Under the pieces are notes generated by a model. That model did not search any database, was not told where the DNA came from, and worked only from the letters and a program-made list of their open reading frames with translations. From NCBI GenBank assembly GCA_963457665.1, contig OY735237.1:5640332-5704331 (forward strand): a DNA stretch of 64,000 nucleotides. Direction: 5' to 3'. The translations under genes were made by a program, and so were the position numbers. Below, piece after piece: positions 10,551-20,600 of this stretch. Within the stretch, counting starts at the first letter, position 1, and every line of letters begins with the position of its first letter. Source of the DNA: Thysanoteuthis rhombus. Lineage: Eukaryota; Mollusca; Cephalopoda; Oegopsida; Thysanoteuthidae.

Positions 10551-11515
10551 TGGCCTGGCTTCTTGAATGGAGATTTAAGAGGCTTTTCTGTGTCTGCTGT
10601 ACCCCCCAGGATGCCAGCAGGGCCTTTGCAAGAGGGAGTTCTCACCTTTTGATGCTGCTTATATTCCTCTACTCTGGCTTTGAGGGAGATTGTTTGGTAG
10701 ACCTTGTGTTATACCTCCCTTTTGGCTACCTCTGTTGTCCACTGACGATAGTTGATTCTACAAGGAATGCTTTTCAGTCCCTTTCAAGGTGTTCTTGTAT
10801 CTTTCCCCATTTAAATTAGTGGTAATCGATTCTTCACTGTATGCCATTTTGGCTCACGAAAGGCTTTCATAGGAAGGCTGTACTCTTGGATAGCGGAGAA
10901 ACCTGTATATCCGTGAATTATTTTTCACGAATTAACTAGTTATAGTTATCCCTTCCTATTTGCAAGTCCTCTATTCACACTTTCTTTGAAAGTTTAATTT
11001 TGATTCTAGCTCCAAGGGAATAGCATAGAGTTTGTTGTTAAATCAAAAAAAAAGAAAAAAGAAAAAAAAAGAATATGTGCATTCTCACGTGAGATTTCTG
11101 AGCAGATCAAGGCTGTCGTTACATTTTTGACCTAAAAGAAGTATTGATTTCACCATAATTGACAGATCTGTCACCAGAAAAAATAATGTTGCATTTTAAG
11201 ATTAAAATTGTTTCAGTGTACACACTTTACTGTATCCGTTTATTTATTTGTACATTTACATTTTTGGAATGTTAAAGTGTTAGTTTATCGTACAAGATTT
11301 ATAGGTTTTGATGACTGAAAAGGTTGTGGGGTGCAGCAAAGATTAATCCTGGATTTAGGGCATTTGCAGCCCCTTGGTACCCCTAACATCCACAAATGAC
11401 ATGGGATAACTGTACTTATACATTCTTCATTATTCATTAGGCTCCATCTAAGAAATTTAGATAATGTGTGTGTGTAATCTTCACTCTTGAATAATTTGAA
11501 TTCTTTTTTTTCCAG

Positions 11516-11750
11516 GCAATTAGCACTGAAGGCATTAAATGAAAGACTCAGCAAAGTGGACCAGCAACCAAAATGGCCGTCACTCGTTGAAGAAGGAGAA
11601 TTTCCCAAATCCCCACCCTCAGGTCACTCCCCAGGAAAAGAGGCGAAACCCGAAGCAGCTGTAGTAGGTCGAGACAAATATCATCATGTAAAATTGCCAG
11701 TACCAGACTTTAAAGAAAACCTAAAACATTCAAGTGATTCTGTGTCCTAG
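11516..11750 (+). CDS. TMEM115: TMEM115, last coding exon
   Basis: The acceptor TTTTTTTTCCAG precedes base 11516. The split codon AG|G gives Arg, and the exon continues QLALKALNERLSKVDQQPKWPSL, closely matching the conserved animal TMEM115 tail QLALKALNERLKRVEDQSIWPS. The rest is a variable hydrophilic tail rich in Pro, Ser and Lys, ending at TAG 11748-11750. Only the C-terminal ~136 residues of the protein are in this window. The gene is transcribed towards DDX20, which lies convergent about 18 kb away. Confidence 0.92.
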
Positions 11751-12690
11751 ATCTGGCTGGCTGGCCAGGGGACTGGGTTCCTCCAATGGTTTGTCACCTG
11801 GTCAGTTGATTCATTGGGAGTTGAGAAACAAAATTTCTTTACGGAAAGACTGAAAGTGAAACAAAAACAAAAATAAGGAATATCTACCGTATTTGATGGC
11901 ATATAAGCCCCCTCCCCCTTGTTCAGCAGGGAATATTTAGAAACACATTTCCCTGAATTCCTCTCATTTATCACCCAGTTTTTTTAATTCCTCAAGTTCT
12001 GGCCAATGTAGGGTTGGACATGAAGGTTATTTACCTCTTGTGCCATTTTTTGGCTTAAAAAGGTGGGGTCCTATATGCTGTCAAATACAGTAATTTGGTT
12101 GACATTGTCATGGCAACTGGATCAGCACAGAGAGATGACAATGGAAAAAAAAAAAAATTTTTTTTCTCTTTTTGAAAAAAGGAGAAGGATTTTCTCCCTT
12201 TTTAATTTAAAAAAAATAGGAAAGAAAAAAAAACAATCGACACTTGTTTTTTTTTGTTTTTTTTTTTTGTTATCCAGTTTTTCATTCCGTTTTGTCTGGT
12301 ACGTGTACAGAAGTCTTTATCTCTAATTTTTTTTTTTTTTTTTCCATCAACTTAGGGTACAGACAAAAGGAATGGGGAGGGGGGCAAAAGAAAAAAAAAG
12401 AAACAAAATTAAGATCTTTTTGGTGACTATTAACTTTACCAGCATTGACTTCCCAATTATCTCTCTTAATGCCATTGACAAACATGTTTTCATCAAGGGG
12501 GCTTACAACTCCGGGTACAAGTTGGATATTGTTGTCCCTAAAAAGAAGTGTGGTTCCTCCCTCAGAGCTATTCATATTGCCTTGTTTTCAGATCTCGTAC
12601 TCTAATGACTGTGGTCCTAATTTACCTACCCTTACCCCGGCACAACAAAAATGTCGGCAATGATGGAGTACAAGATATGAAAATAAAGCA
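11751..12690 (+). other. TMEM115 3' UTR and flank
   Basis: This contains several poly(T) and poly(A) runs (12150-12400) and an AATAAA at 12682-12687 that could be the poly(A) signal. The transcript end cannot be fixed from sequence alone. Confidence 0.4.
12682..12687 (+). terminator. candidate poly(A) signal for TMEM115
   Basis: A canonical AATAAA about 930 nt after the TMEM115 stop codon. AATAAA is common in AT-rich DNA, so this is only a candidate. Confidence 0.3.
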
Positions 12691-12804
12691 ATACAACTAG
12701 CTCTGTAGGAGGGATTGCCCTTTTTTCAATAAGGACCACATTACTTAACTTGTACCCAACTCAATTCTGCTTTTCATATTGACCAGAAAACTAATTTTAT
12801 ATGA

Positions 12805-12865
12805 AGATCAGCTAGCCAATCAGGTAAGCCTGTGTTTGTGGTGGCCAGCCAATCAGGTAAGCCTC
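12805..12865 (+). repeat. tandem duplication of AGCCAATCAGGTAAGCCT
   Basis: AGCCAATCAGGTAAGCCT occurs twice in direct repeat (12813 and 12845). Related GGCCGGCCAATCA and GCCAGCCAATCA motifs recur at about 13130 and 13297. Confidence 0.7.
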
Positions 12866-12989
12866 TTTGTATGTGGTTTAGTTGGATTATTTCCCTCATT
12901 TCTGTTGCTCGTTTTTTTCATGTTTCAGCTGTATACCCCTAACTTTCTTGTTGTGTATGTTGTTCATTCCAGAACAAATAACATCCAAA

Positions 12990-13085
12990 GAGGGGCAGAA
13001 AGTACAAGACTGAAACATTGTGAAAAACTGAGCAACAAAGATGAGGAAAATAGTTTGACTACACCATATACAATGATTAACACCC
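12990..13085 (+). repeat. SINE 3'-tail fragment, GAAACATTGTGA family
   Basis: CTGAAACATTGTGAAAAACTGAGCAACAAAGATGAGG matches the order of blocks in the hammerhead-like 3' domain of the 137-553 element (GAAACGTTGT...CAACCAAGATGAGG). It is strongly diverged. Confidence 0.4.
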
Positions 13086-13770
13086 CGTCTAACATAATTC
13101 AGACAAGAAAAAACAGCACCTGTTTGTGGTGGCCGGCCAATCATGTTGTGATCATTAATCTATTAACTTGAAAGAACCTGAAAAATCACCTCCACCAGAG
13201 AAGCATTACTTATTTCTTGTAAAAGTTGGCAAAGATTACTGGTCATAAAGCAAGATTGATTGGTTTCATGTTGGAAACACTGAATTAATTTGCAGCCAGC
13301 CAATCAAGTTGCTGTTTTACTTTATTTTTTAAAAACTTGATCCTGAAATGGTTAATTGCAATCTGTTAAAAACATATCCTCATTGAATTTTGGGAATGCT
13401 ACTTGGTTGAGGAGGGAATTCAAACATTGAATTCTGTGCTTCTTTAGGGCACATCATGTTTATCTTGGCATTAATGAGTGCAGGGAACAGAAGCCATTCT
13501 CTGGTCTTTTCTGGTAAAAGAACTGGACCTTTTTTTTTTTTTTTCTCCTGGAGAAACAAAACAAGAAATGGAACTGCTCATATGTGATTTGTTAAATTTA
13601 CGAAAAGAAATTTTTTCCATTTTTTGAATGCTGTTTATATAATGAAATATATTGAAAAGTGAAATATACACTTCTGTATTATATTTTCTCTGTGTGTATG
13701 CATGTGTGTGTTGGTGTCACCTACGACATGTCTGACTAAATTTGGGATGCCTGCATCAGAAAAGAAGAGT

Positions 13771-13851
13771 TACAGGTTGTCCATAAAGTCTGTATATATT
13801 TTTTATTTCTGTTTAAACAAAAAAAGGTAGGGACTTTTTGGACACCCTGTA
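13771..13851. mobile_element. mariner-type MITE, 81 bp
   Basis: The terminal inverted repeats ACAGGTTGTCCATAAAGTC (13772-13790) and the reverse of GGACTTTTTGGACACCCTGT (13831-13850) match at about 18 of 20 positions. The element is bounded by TA on both sides, as for Tc1/mariner insertions. The internal 40 bp are AT-rich and non-coding. CAGGGTGTCC(A)xAAAGTC is the classical mariner terminus. Confidence 0.8.
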
Positions 13852-14579
13852 TATAAAAAGGCTCTGAGATGGGGCGGAGACTACTTCTGCATGGATCTGC
13901 CATTCCTACACTGACAGAAAGTCAATGGAGCCTTGTGATATTTCAGCCTTGAAAGTATACCCGACCCCAGCATTGTCATCTGGTGAAGGCTTTGTTGGAG
14001 GTACTGCTGCTGTTTTCTCAATGGAAGTGGTATGCTCTTAAATATAATATTCATATATACACATGCACTTGTGAATATTTATGAATGGGTTATAGTATTT
14101 GAAATGACCATCTCGTTATTACACAGAGAACGAGTCACTTGGCCTAGACAGCATCAATAGAATAAAAAAATCCGAGAAAAATGGGGCTGCTGCAGGAATG
14201 ACTCCTTCGCCATATAATAACTGAAGGTCATTTCAAATAGTTTTACATAATATAACACTTTCATAAATATTCTGACTGATTATTTATCCATTTTTTGGTA
14301 ATAGGCATGGCTTGCATATTCATATTCATATGTTTTTTTATATATGTGTGTGTGTACGTAGGTAATATTGAAATCTATTAAGGTGCTGAATGCCAGAATT
14401 TTTAAAAGTGGTATAAAAAGGGTAAGTATGTGTTTTTTTTATTTAATGATACCCAGCATTGCATGGGGGGAATATAACTTGAAATATAGCCAAACTGGAA
14501 AAATGTTCTTTGATATATGTATCTTCTTACAGGGCACAACTGCATCAATTTGGAAAATTTGTTAGATATGACGTATTGT

Positions 14580-15330
14580 GACTTCAAATGACCCCAATGT
14601 CAAAATTACATTTCCAAATACTTCAGCCATGAAAGAATCTACTTCTATGCCAAATCATGGTTTCTTGAGTGTAAAATTGTAACAAACAACTTGGAAAATA
14701 CGCTAGAATTGACCAAATATGGTGACCTCAAATTTATTCTGTGGTTGATATCACATTGCCTTTGACTTTCTCCAAGGAAAGATTTATGCCTATGCCATCA
14801 GTTACATAGGTCCAAAATTGCCAAAAACTTGGGTAGAAATTACCTGAACTGACATTTGGTGACCTTGAATGATCTCAGAAGTCAATACCATGTAGAGTGC
14901 AATCATCATTGTGTATTCTTATGCTAAATTTCAGCATCTTTGGTGCAAAATTGTGGCTTACAACTGAAAATTTGCTAGTAATGACCTCTGGTGTCCTCAA
15001 ATATTAACGTTGACATGGGAAGATGTACCTCTATGCCTAATTTCAGTTTCATAGGTGTTAAACTGTGGCCCAAAACTTAGAAAATTGTTTCAGAGTGACA
15101 AGAAATGACCCCTTATTCCCATATGCTAAACTTCAGCATCTTTGTGCAGAATTATTGCCCGTAGATCCGAAAATTTGCTAAGTGACCTTGAATGACCTTG
15201 TGGTCAATCTCACATATCCTATGTTTAAGTTGACCTCTCTTCAGGTTACGTGCAGAATATTAAACCTATTGACCTTGTAGTTTTTGTTAAGAGGCACCAA
15301 CGAACGAACAACTCAAATTATTAGAATAGA
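14580..15330 (+). repeat. degenerate tandem array, ~130-bp unit
   Basis: Roughly five to six diverged units each contain a GGTGACCT-like block, a (T/C)TATGC(C/T)AAAT(T/C)(T/A) block, a CAGCATCTTTGGTGCAAAATTGTGG-like block and an AAAATTTGCTA-like block. Anchor spacings are about 140, 137, 131, 114 and 78 bp. The array ends in a CAACGAACGAACAACTCAAATTATTAGAATAGATTAG-like tail, suggesting a transposon end. It is non-coding. Confidence 0.7.
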
Positions 15331-16490
15331 TTAGAGAAAATCATTCTTTTTTTTTTTCATATTTTGATGAATCAAAATCCTGATAGGATACAGTTGTCCA
15401 ATTGGGCATTTATCCCAGGAGAGATGAAAAACTTGGAATTAGGTCACCTTGGATTGCATTCATTTTCTGGACTCACAGATTCCCAACTCTTCGTCCCAAT
15501 TGATCAACTTATCACTTTGCTGATTTATGATTTTACCGACTCTCAATTCCCCCCCAAAAACAAGGGAAGACATTTTGAGTCCTTACTTTATTATTTGCAA
15601 AAAATTTTTGACTAGTAATTTTTTATGCTTTCAATCCTTGAGACCTTCCCTTTATCTGAGAATTCATCAGTTTGAAAAAAGTAAGTTTTCTCATTTTCAC
15701 ATGGGTTTCTATTTATTAAAAAAAATTGATATTTATAAAAAAAATTCAACTTGAAAAAAGAAATCATTGTGCTTTCATTAAGGTTATTAATGACAGAAAT
15801 ATAAAATTAAATTAGAGAATTAATCAAAGAAAAATAAGTAAATACATAAATTTTGTTACTGCTTCACTTCATAAACTTTCACTAATTTTACATGGCTAAA
15901 CCATACGATTACATATTTATGTTAATCCAAGAACTGAAATTGAAATAAGATTCATTTAATTGTAAATGATACTCTATTAACAAATGATCATATGTGTCTG
16001 TACTTAATTGTACATAAAATCATTTTTTTCTTCATAAATTTTACATATTACTAAATCTTATCCTAAATGAATAGTACATTTACTAATTTCATAATAGATG
16101 CTTATTTCTTATTTTTTTTATTTCCCCCCTCCCATAAATTGTAAACATACATCCCCCTTCTAATTACACTCATCTTGGGGAAAAAAAAAGTCAACTGGTG
16201 TTTTTGTAAATGATAAAGTATGAAAGAAAAGGTGTTGAATCTTCTTCTGGGGAATGAAGAGCCGGCAAAGGGATAAGTTGACCAAGAAGTGTGTGGGGAA
16301 ATGGAGAGTCGGGGATCTGAGGGTTGGGAAATTGGTACAGACCCAGTCACACCCAGTCTGCGTGTCTTGCAGTTGTGAAATGCTAACTAATTTTGGCGTC
16401 AGTTCCGTACTATAATAATATCATTATCTGTGGTTGTAAAAGCTTGCAAAATTTTATCTTTCATGACACATATGTTCCAGATCTGCGCAA
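15331..16490. other. intergenic, nothing recognised
   Basis: AT-rich (locally above 75% AT) with no coding signal or recognisable repeat. Confidence 0.4.
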
Positions 16491-16493
16491 TAG

Positions 16494-16496
<3 letters not shown>

Positions 16497-16534
<38 letters not shown>

Positions 16535-16560
16535 CCACCAGACCTTGAGATTTCAGTGTG

Positions 16561-16585
<25 letters not shown>
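16497..16585. repeat. two (TA)n tracts
   Basis: TA tracts at 16497-16531 and 16560-16585 lie on either side of a 28-bp segment. The second directly abuts the hammerhead-SINE tail, so it probably grew from the SINE's 3' tail. Confidence 0.9.
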
Positions 16586-16589
<4 letters not shown>

Positions 16590-16591
<2 letters not shown>

Positions 16592-16870
16592 GTCATCCAC
16601 TGACAGCTGTTTCGATGTATTACATCTCTTCAGTGTGGCTATAGACATTCCATTATCCCATCCAGTACCGCGAGGCAGAATTGAAACCTTAACTTCAGAC
16701 CCGTAGGCCGATATCCTACCTACGGAACTGGACAGGCAGTAAGGTTGAATATAAGCGTTATATTTAAATTACACAGAAATCCCTCATCCACCAGAGTGCT
16801 CAATTCTTATAGAAGAGTATTGCATAAGCTTATACAGTGGATGAGTTACCTCACTTGAAGAGTGCTCAAC
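16590..16870 (-). mobile_element. tRNA-derived SINE with hammerhead ribozyme, copy 1
   Basis: On the minus strand a leader of about 150 bp is followed by a tRNA-like segment (box A-like near 16715, box B-like AAGGTTTCAATTC near 16685). Next come a conserved link, a type I hammerhead motif (16638-16597) and a (TA)n tail. The same block order occurs at 24500, 39320 and 52765. The combination resembles the Sm-alpha SINE-like repeats of Schistosoma, which also join a pol III promoter to a hammerhead. That comparison is from general knowledge, not alignment. Confidence 0.7.
16597..16638 (-). ncRNA. type I hammerhead ribozyme, core complete, stem II covariant
   Basis: Minus strand 5' to 3': stem I CCACA (16638-16634), core CUGAAGA (16633-16627), stem II GAUGU-AAU-ACAUC (16626-16614), GAAA (16613-16610), loopless palindromic stem III CAGCUG (16609-16604), UC cleavage site (16603-16602), stem I return AGUGG. 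All invariant core bases are present. Stem II differs from the other copies (GUUGU/ACAAC) by a paired change that keeps the helix. The innermost stem I pair is A-A here. Confidence 0.75.
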
Positions 16871-16984
16871 CCTGAATAGTTATTTTATTCTTCATTTGAA
16901 TCAGACTTAGTAATTTTCTAATTTTCAGAGATGGGGGAAGGTGGATTCATTAACCGTTGTGGAATATAGATTCCAACAACATCG

Positions 16985-17310
16985 AGAGAATCGGTCCAAA
17001 TGGTCTGCCTCAGCAGTCTAAGCATAAGAATGAACATCATATGGGAGCCTTTTTATCATTAGGTTCTAGGCTCATGTATTTAGTGATCGTTGGTTCAATC
17101 CTTGGGTCAGGTAGTAAAAGTCATATACTTTGGTTCAAAGGAAAAAAGAAAAAGTGGTATCACGTGGATGAATTGAATAAATGGTTTGATTCAGAATTTT
17201 CAGTAGTCAACATGACAGAAACCTCAACATTACTGGAGGTTACAACAGCCGAAACATTGTGACTCAAATGACTAAGATGACGATGCTCTACTGAATGGAT
17301 TGATGTTTAA
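16985..17310 (+). repeat. SINE with degenerate hammerhead-like 3' domain
   Basis: A box B-like GGTTCAATCCTTG near 17091 marks a tRNA-like head. The 3' part (17225-17310) contains CTGGAGG, CAACAGCC, GAAACATTGTGAC and CTAAGATGACGATGC in the order seen in the 137-553 element, but the core is no longer hammerhead-consistent (CTGGAGG). A related 3' end is at 22086-22170. Confidence 0.5.
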
Positions 17311-17316
17311 CAGAGG

Positions 17317-17640
17317 TTGAGTCCACTCAGATAGTGTCTTGGATAGCATGGAAAATTCTTCATCAAGACCAATTTCCCTGAGTACTCAGCAGCTAATTGA
17401 GTACACTCAAAACTGTGTGATTATGATGGAAGTATCTTTTCAATGGAATTTCTTCAGACTTTCTTCCAGCCAAAGGGAAGGTCATAAAAACTTGTAAGAA
17501 TAAAGTCTCGGTCTCAAGTAGACTTGAAACTTGCAAGGATCACTAAGTTGATGCATGCTACGGAAACTGGGATTTTTATCAGTGGTTGTATACTCCATTG
17601 GGAGTTGTCTCTCAGAAGATGGAGGCTTCACTTAACAGGT
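17317..17640 (+). repeat. SINE, family with CTTGCAAGGATCACTAAG
   Basis: A diverged head (CCACTCAGATAGTGTCTTGGATAGCATGG) is followed by TCAGCAGCTAATTGAGTACACT, GGTCATAAAAACTTGTAAG and CTTGCAAGGATCACTAAG. The order is that of the full minus-strand copy at 24947-25275. Confidence 0.65.
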
Positions 17641-17799
17641 ACTGTATATGCTTGTATATAGATAAATCTTCTTTATACAGTTACTTTTTGACAAAAAAAA
17701 CATTAATTAATCACTGTTGCTTGGTTTAGGTTATTCATGTGTTCTGATATATGTATTTATATATCTGGACATTGCCCAGCCCTTACTGATCATAGTAGA

Positions 17800-18240
17800 A
17801 ATTTGAAATATTGCATGCACACACCCCACCCAATAAGTAGAGAGAAAGATTTGTTTGTATTTTTTAATACCTCCTAAATAGGTTTTTATTGGTTTTCTAT
17901 TTGCAATGAAATTTCATGCCAAACTGGTCCCTTTGTTTGTGTCTGACAGCATTCAACCTTGGTTTTTAAAAATTTGTACTTTTCAGTGATCTCAGCCCAG
18001 GAAAGACAAGAAAAGGGACTTATTCATTGATCACCCCTTTTTTTTCCAATTTATTAGTGGATCACCCTGATGTTTTTTTTTCTATTATAAAATTATGATT
18101 CAAACCATACTGGTAGTGTTTTCATCAGAATGTCATTTTACCACCACCACCACCACAGCTTAATTCACGAGGTAAACAGAAGCATATATAGGGTAGGAGT
18201 TATTCATAATTTCCCTTGGAATGCTAGTTTATTATGTCTT
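17800..18240 (+). repeat. dispersed repeat, inverted relative to 42900-43190
   Basis: AATTATGATTCAAACCATACTGGTAG and CATAATTTCCCTTGGAATGCTA recur as reverse complements at 43030-42905. It contains a (CCA)n run at 18141-18159. Confidence 0.6.
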
Positions 18241-18869
18241 GTGTTTAGGTCAACTCCTGATATTTAGCTTAATCAGACAACAAATTAGGCTGACATAGAA
18301 AACCCAAAGTAGCTAATTCTATAATCAAGCTGATCTGACCCAACAATAGTACCAACACCAACTGGTTACGCATCCATATAATAAACAATAATATGAAGTT
18401 GATATGCATTATATTAGGTTGTTAAATGAGATATTGCTTGCCCCCCCCCCATACATCTAACTATATAACTATTATTGTCACGTTTTTGGACAGATATCTA
18501 TTTGCCTGTCAAACCAATGTGTGAAATAGATAAATATTACTGCACCATACACATGAGCTACCACTTCAGAGACAAAACGAAGCACGATTTTGAGACTGAA
18601 CTATTATCAGTCAGTCTGATTTGTTGGGAGTATGCAGATAACAAAGCAGTGATAGGCATTAAACAGACTTCCTAATCTTTTTTAAATGAAAATACATCAC
18701 CGGTAGATTCACTGTAAATATAGATATCCTTAATTATTGGAGGTTTTTGAACCCTTAACAGCAAAGCTGTTTACCTAGGAAGCTGGACTGATTTCCAAGT
18801 ACAATTTCAAATTGAAATATAATTGTACCAAATCTGATTATGTCAACAAAGCATTTTGAGTGCAAATTA

Positions 18870-18989
18870 TTCAACAATAGTTTGATAGGTTTTGGTCTGC
18901 AACTATGGATACTAATAAACCTCAAGGGAGGCTGAAACCTGTTCTTTATGAAGAATTATTGACAGCAATAGTCAATAACCTAATAATGA
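18870..18989 (+). pseudogene. mariner transposase relic, N-terminal piece
   Basis: The frame through 18910-18985 reads QGRLKPVLYEELLTAIVNN, resembling the mariner pattern SGRPxxLDEDLLxAIVxxNP just before the second helix-turn-helix. It stops where the palindromic element at 18990 begins. Mariner-like coding resumes at about 19190. Confidence 0.5.
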
Positions 18990-19161
18990 TGTATCTCTGA
19001 ATTTTTGAGATGAGCTATTATTATTATTTCTATTAATATTCGGACCATCCTCATCTTGGTTGTTTTTCATACTTGATGAAAGAGTACAACGGCCAAAACG
19101 TTGTATGAAAAACAACCAAGATGAGGATGGTCCGAATATTAATAGAAATAATAATAATAAT
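18990..19161. mobile_element. palindromic element with decayed hammerhead core
   Basis: The left arm 19017-19072 and right arm 19103-19158 are perfect 56-nt reverse complements around a 30-nt centre. The centre has the hammerhead block order, with UUGAUGA (19073-19079) and AAAA (19095-19098) where CUGAUGA and GAAA would be expected, so catalysis is lost. The left terminus (TATCTCTGAATTTTTGAGATGAG) is the same as at 137 in the other copy. A short AATAATG-like duplication may flank it. It sits between two mariner relic segments. Confidence 0.7.
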
Positions 19162-19189
19162 GGTTTAAGCATTTTCTGGAAACTTCGCG

Positions 19190-19580
19190 GCTCCAACAGC
19201 AATCATATCACATCATCTCGAGAAAATAGAAAAGTTTTAAAAAGTGAGTGCATTATGTCCCACATAGACTGAATGAAAAGCTCCATGACTGGGTCTGACC
19301 CCATGCTTCTCAGCTTGACTCTATCTAAGCTCAGATAATTGGGGTATGAAGTCTTGCAGAATCCTCCATATTCACCTGACATTTCTACTAGAGGTTGTCA
19401 TCTTTTCAAGCAATTTGAATTTCATATCCATAATGAACAGGTTGATTATAGGAAAGCCATAATTTGTTCTTTCACTGAATTTGTGACCACTAAACCTGAA
19501 AATTTTATAGAGATGGTATGTTATCATTTGGGAATAGTTAGAAAATGTTAGTTGCTTCAAATGGATCCTATTTTGATTAA
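19190..19580 (+). pseudogene. mariner transposase relic, internally deleted
   Basis: The 5' part reads RKVLKSECIMSH, similar to the mariner IGKVxKLxxWVPH block. The 3' part (19339-19551) reads MGYEVLQNPPYSPDIS, with the third catalytic Asp region, then VTTKPENFIEMV. An out-of-frame NGSYFD plus TAA follows at 19560-19580, matching the mariner C-terminus. The central catalytic DD region is deleted and frameshifts are present. Confidence 0.8.
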
Positions 19581-19589
19581 ATATTTACT

Positions 19590-20335
19590 GTTTTTGGTTG
19601 ATCATACTATCCTTCATCTTTCTATTCAAAAAACATTTCATTTTCAACAACCTAATGTTTTTGAGGAACTTTGCAGTATTATCTTATTCTGTCCATGAAT
19701 CAAGTGATTCAAGACAATTCGTGAATGATGAAAGCAGTGAAATTAATGATTATCCTTGAGTGGCAGACAAGATATTTTGCTAACATGATGTCACACAAAC
19801 ATACTGTAACATAGACTTCATTTTCAATGTATCCATTCTTCCCCAAACCAATGATTTACTCAAATTTTAATATATGTATATATATTCATCTATCTATATG
19901 CAAATTAGTATGTTTGTTTAGTTGTGTGATTGTCAGTCTAGTCAGTTATAATGGATTGTGATTTACATTAACAGAGCCAATAAAACTATGATTAGGTTGT
20001 AAAATGTGATAGTCTATTGTCATAACAAAGTATATGTCACAGAGTCGCTGAATGTTTGAAACTAAAATAAGAGAAGACTGAAAGAAACGTTTAATGTTAA
20101 TTTAATGTTAGACTCAAGATTTTATTTCTGATCACCCTTTAAGTTTGGAAGTTGAGTTGGGACTTGAAAAAAAACTCAAAATTAGGATACTTGAATTATT
20201 GAAAATAAATCACCTCATGAAATAGCTGTAGTGCTGATTCATACATAACTAAAATGGGCATTTTTTTATGCATATATGCTGGTATTATATATCTGTGTGT
20301 GTGTGTGTGTGTATATCTATATATATAGAGAGAGA
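19590..20335. other. intergenic, nothing recognised
   Basis: AT-rich sequence with a short (TG)n/(TA)n/(GA)n composite at 20296-20340. Confidence 0.4.
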
Positions 20336-20339
20336 GATA

Positions 20340-20546
20340 TAGATATTCTAGGAAGCTTTAGAACTTTAAACACTTAACATTGAAAAACTTCAATAGATTT
20401 TTTTTTTGTCACTTCAGTCACCCATTCCCCAATATCTGTGAATGCAATTTATGTCATTTTTGGAACTGTTTTTTTCTTTGTTTCCCTTATACTTTGTTAT
20501 AATTATATAAATTGTCTCTTGTAGGGATCATCAGTTGTTTACCATG

Positions 20547-20550
<4 letters not shown>
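20340..20550 (-). repeat. dispersed repeat, inverted copy of 10290-10550
   Basis: The reverse complement contains ACAACTGATGATCCCTACA, GATATTGGGGAATGGGTGACTGAAGTGAC and TAAGTGTTTAAAG in the order of the 10290 copy. Confidence 0.6.

Positions 20551-20595
<45 letters not shown>
20551..20595. repeat. (TA)n microsatellite
   Basis: About 22 TA units. Confidence 0.95.

Positions 20596-20599
<4 letters not shown>

Positions 20600-20600
<1 letters not shown>

Larger units (their letters stand above)
9398..11515 (+). other. TMEM115: TMEM115 intron
   Basis: A 2.1-kb intron with GT at 9398 and AG at 11514-11515, in phase 2. It contains a headless SINE (9585-9785), a repeat shared with 20340-20560 (10290-10550), a repeat shared with 8640-8890 (10975-11260) and poly(T) tracts. 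Confidence 0.85.

Noticed and set aside
14580..15330. Coding exon cluster or zinc-finger-like gene
   Set aside because: The periodic pattern is at DNA level with about 130-bp, non-multiple-of-three spacing and stops in all frames.
17225..17310. Additional intact hammerhead ribozyme
   Set aside because: GAAAC and the flanking blocks are present but the CUGANGA core reads CUGGAGG and no consistent stem II forms, so it is described only as a degenerate relative.
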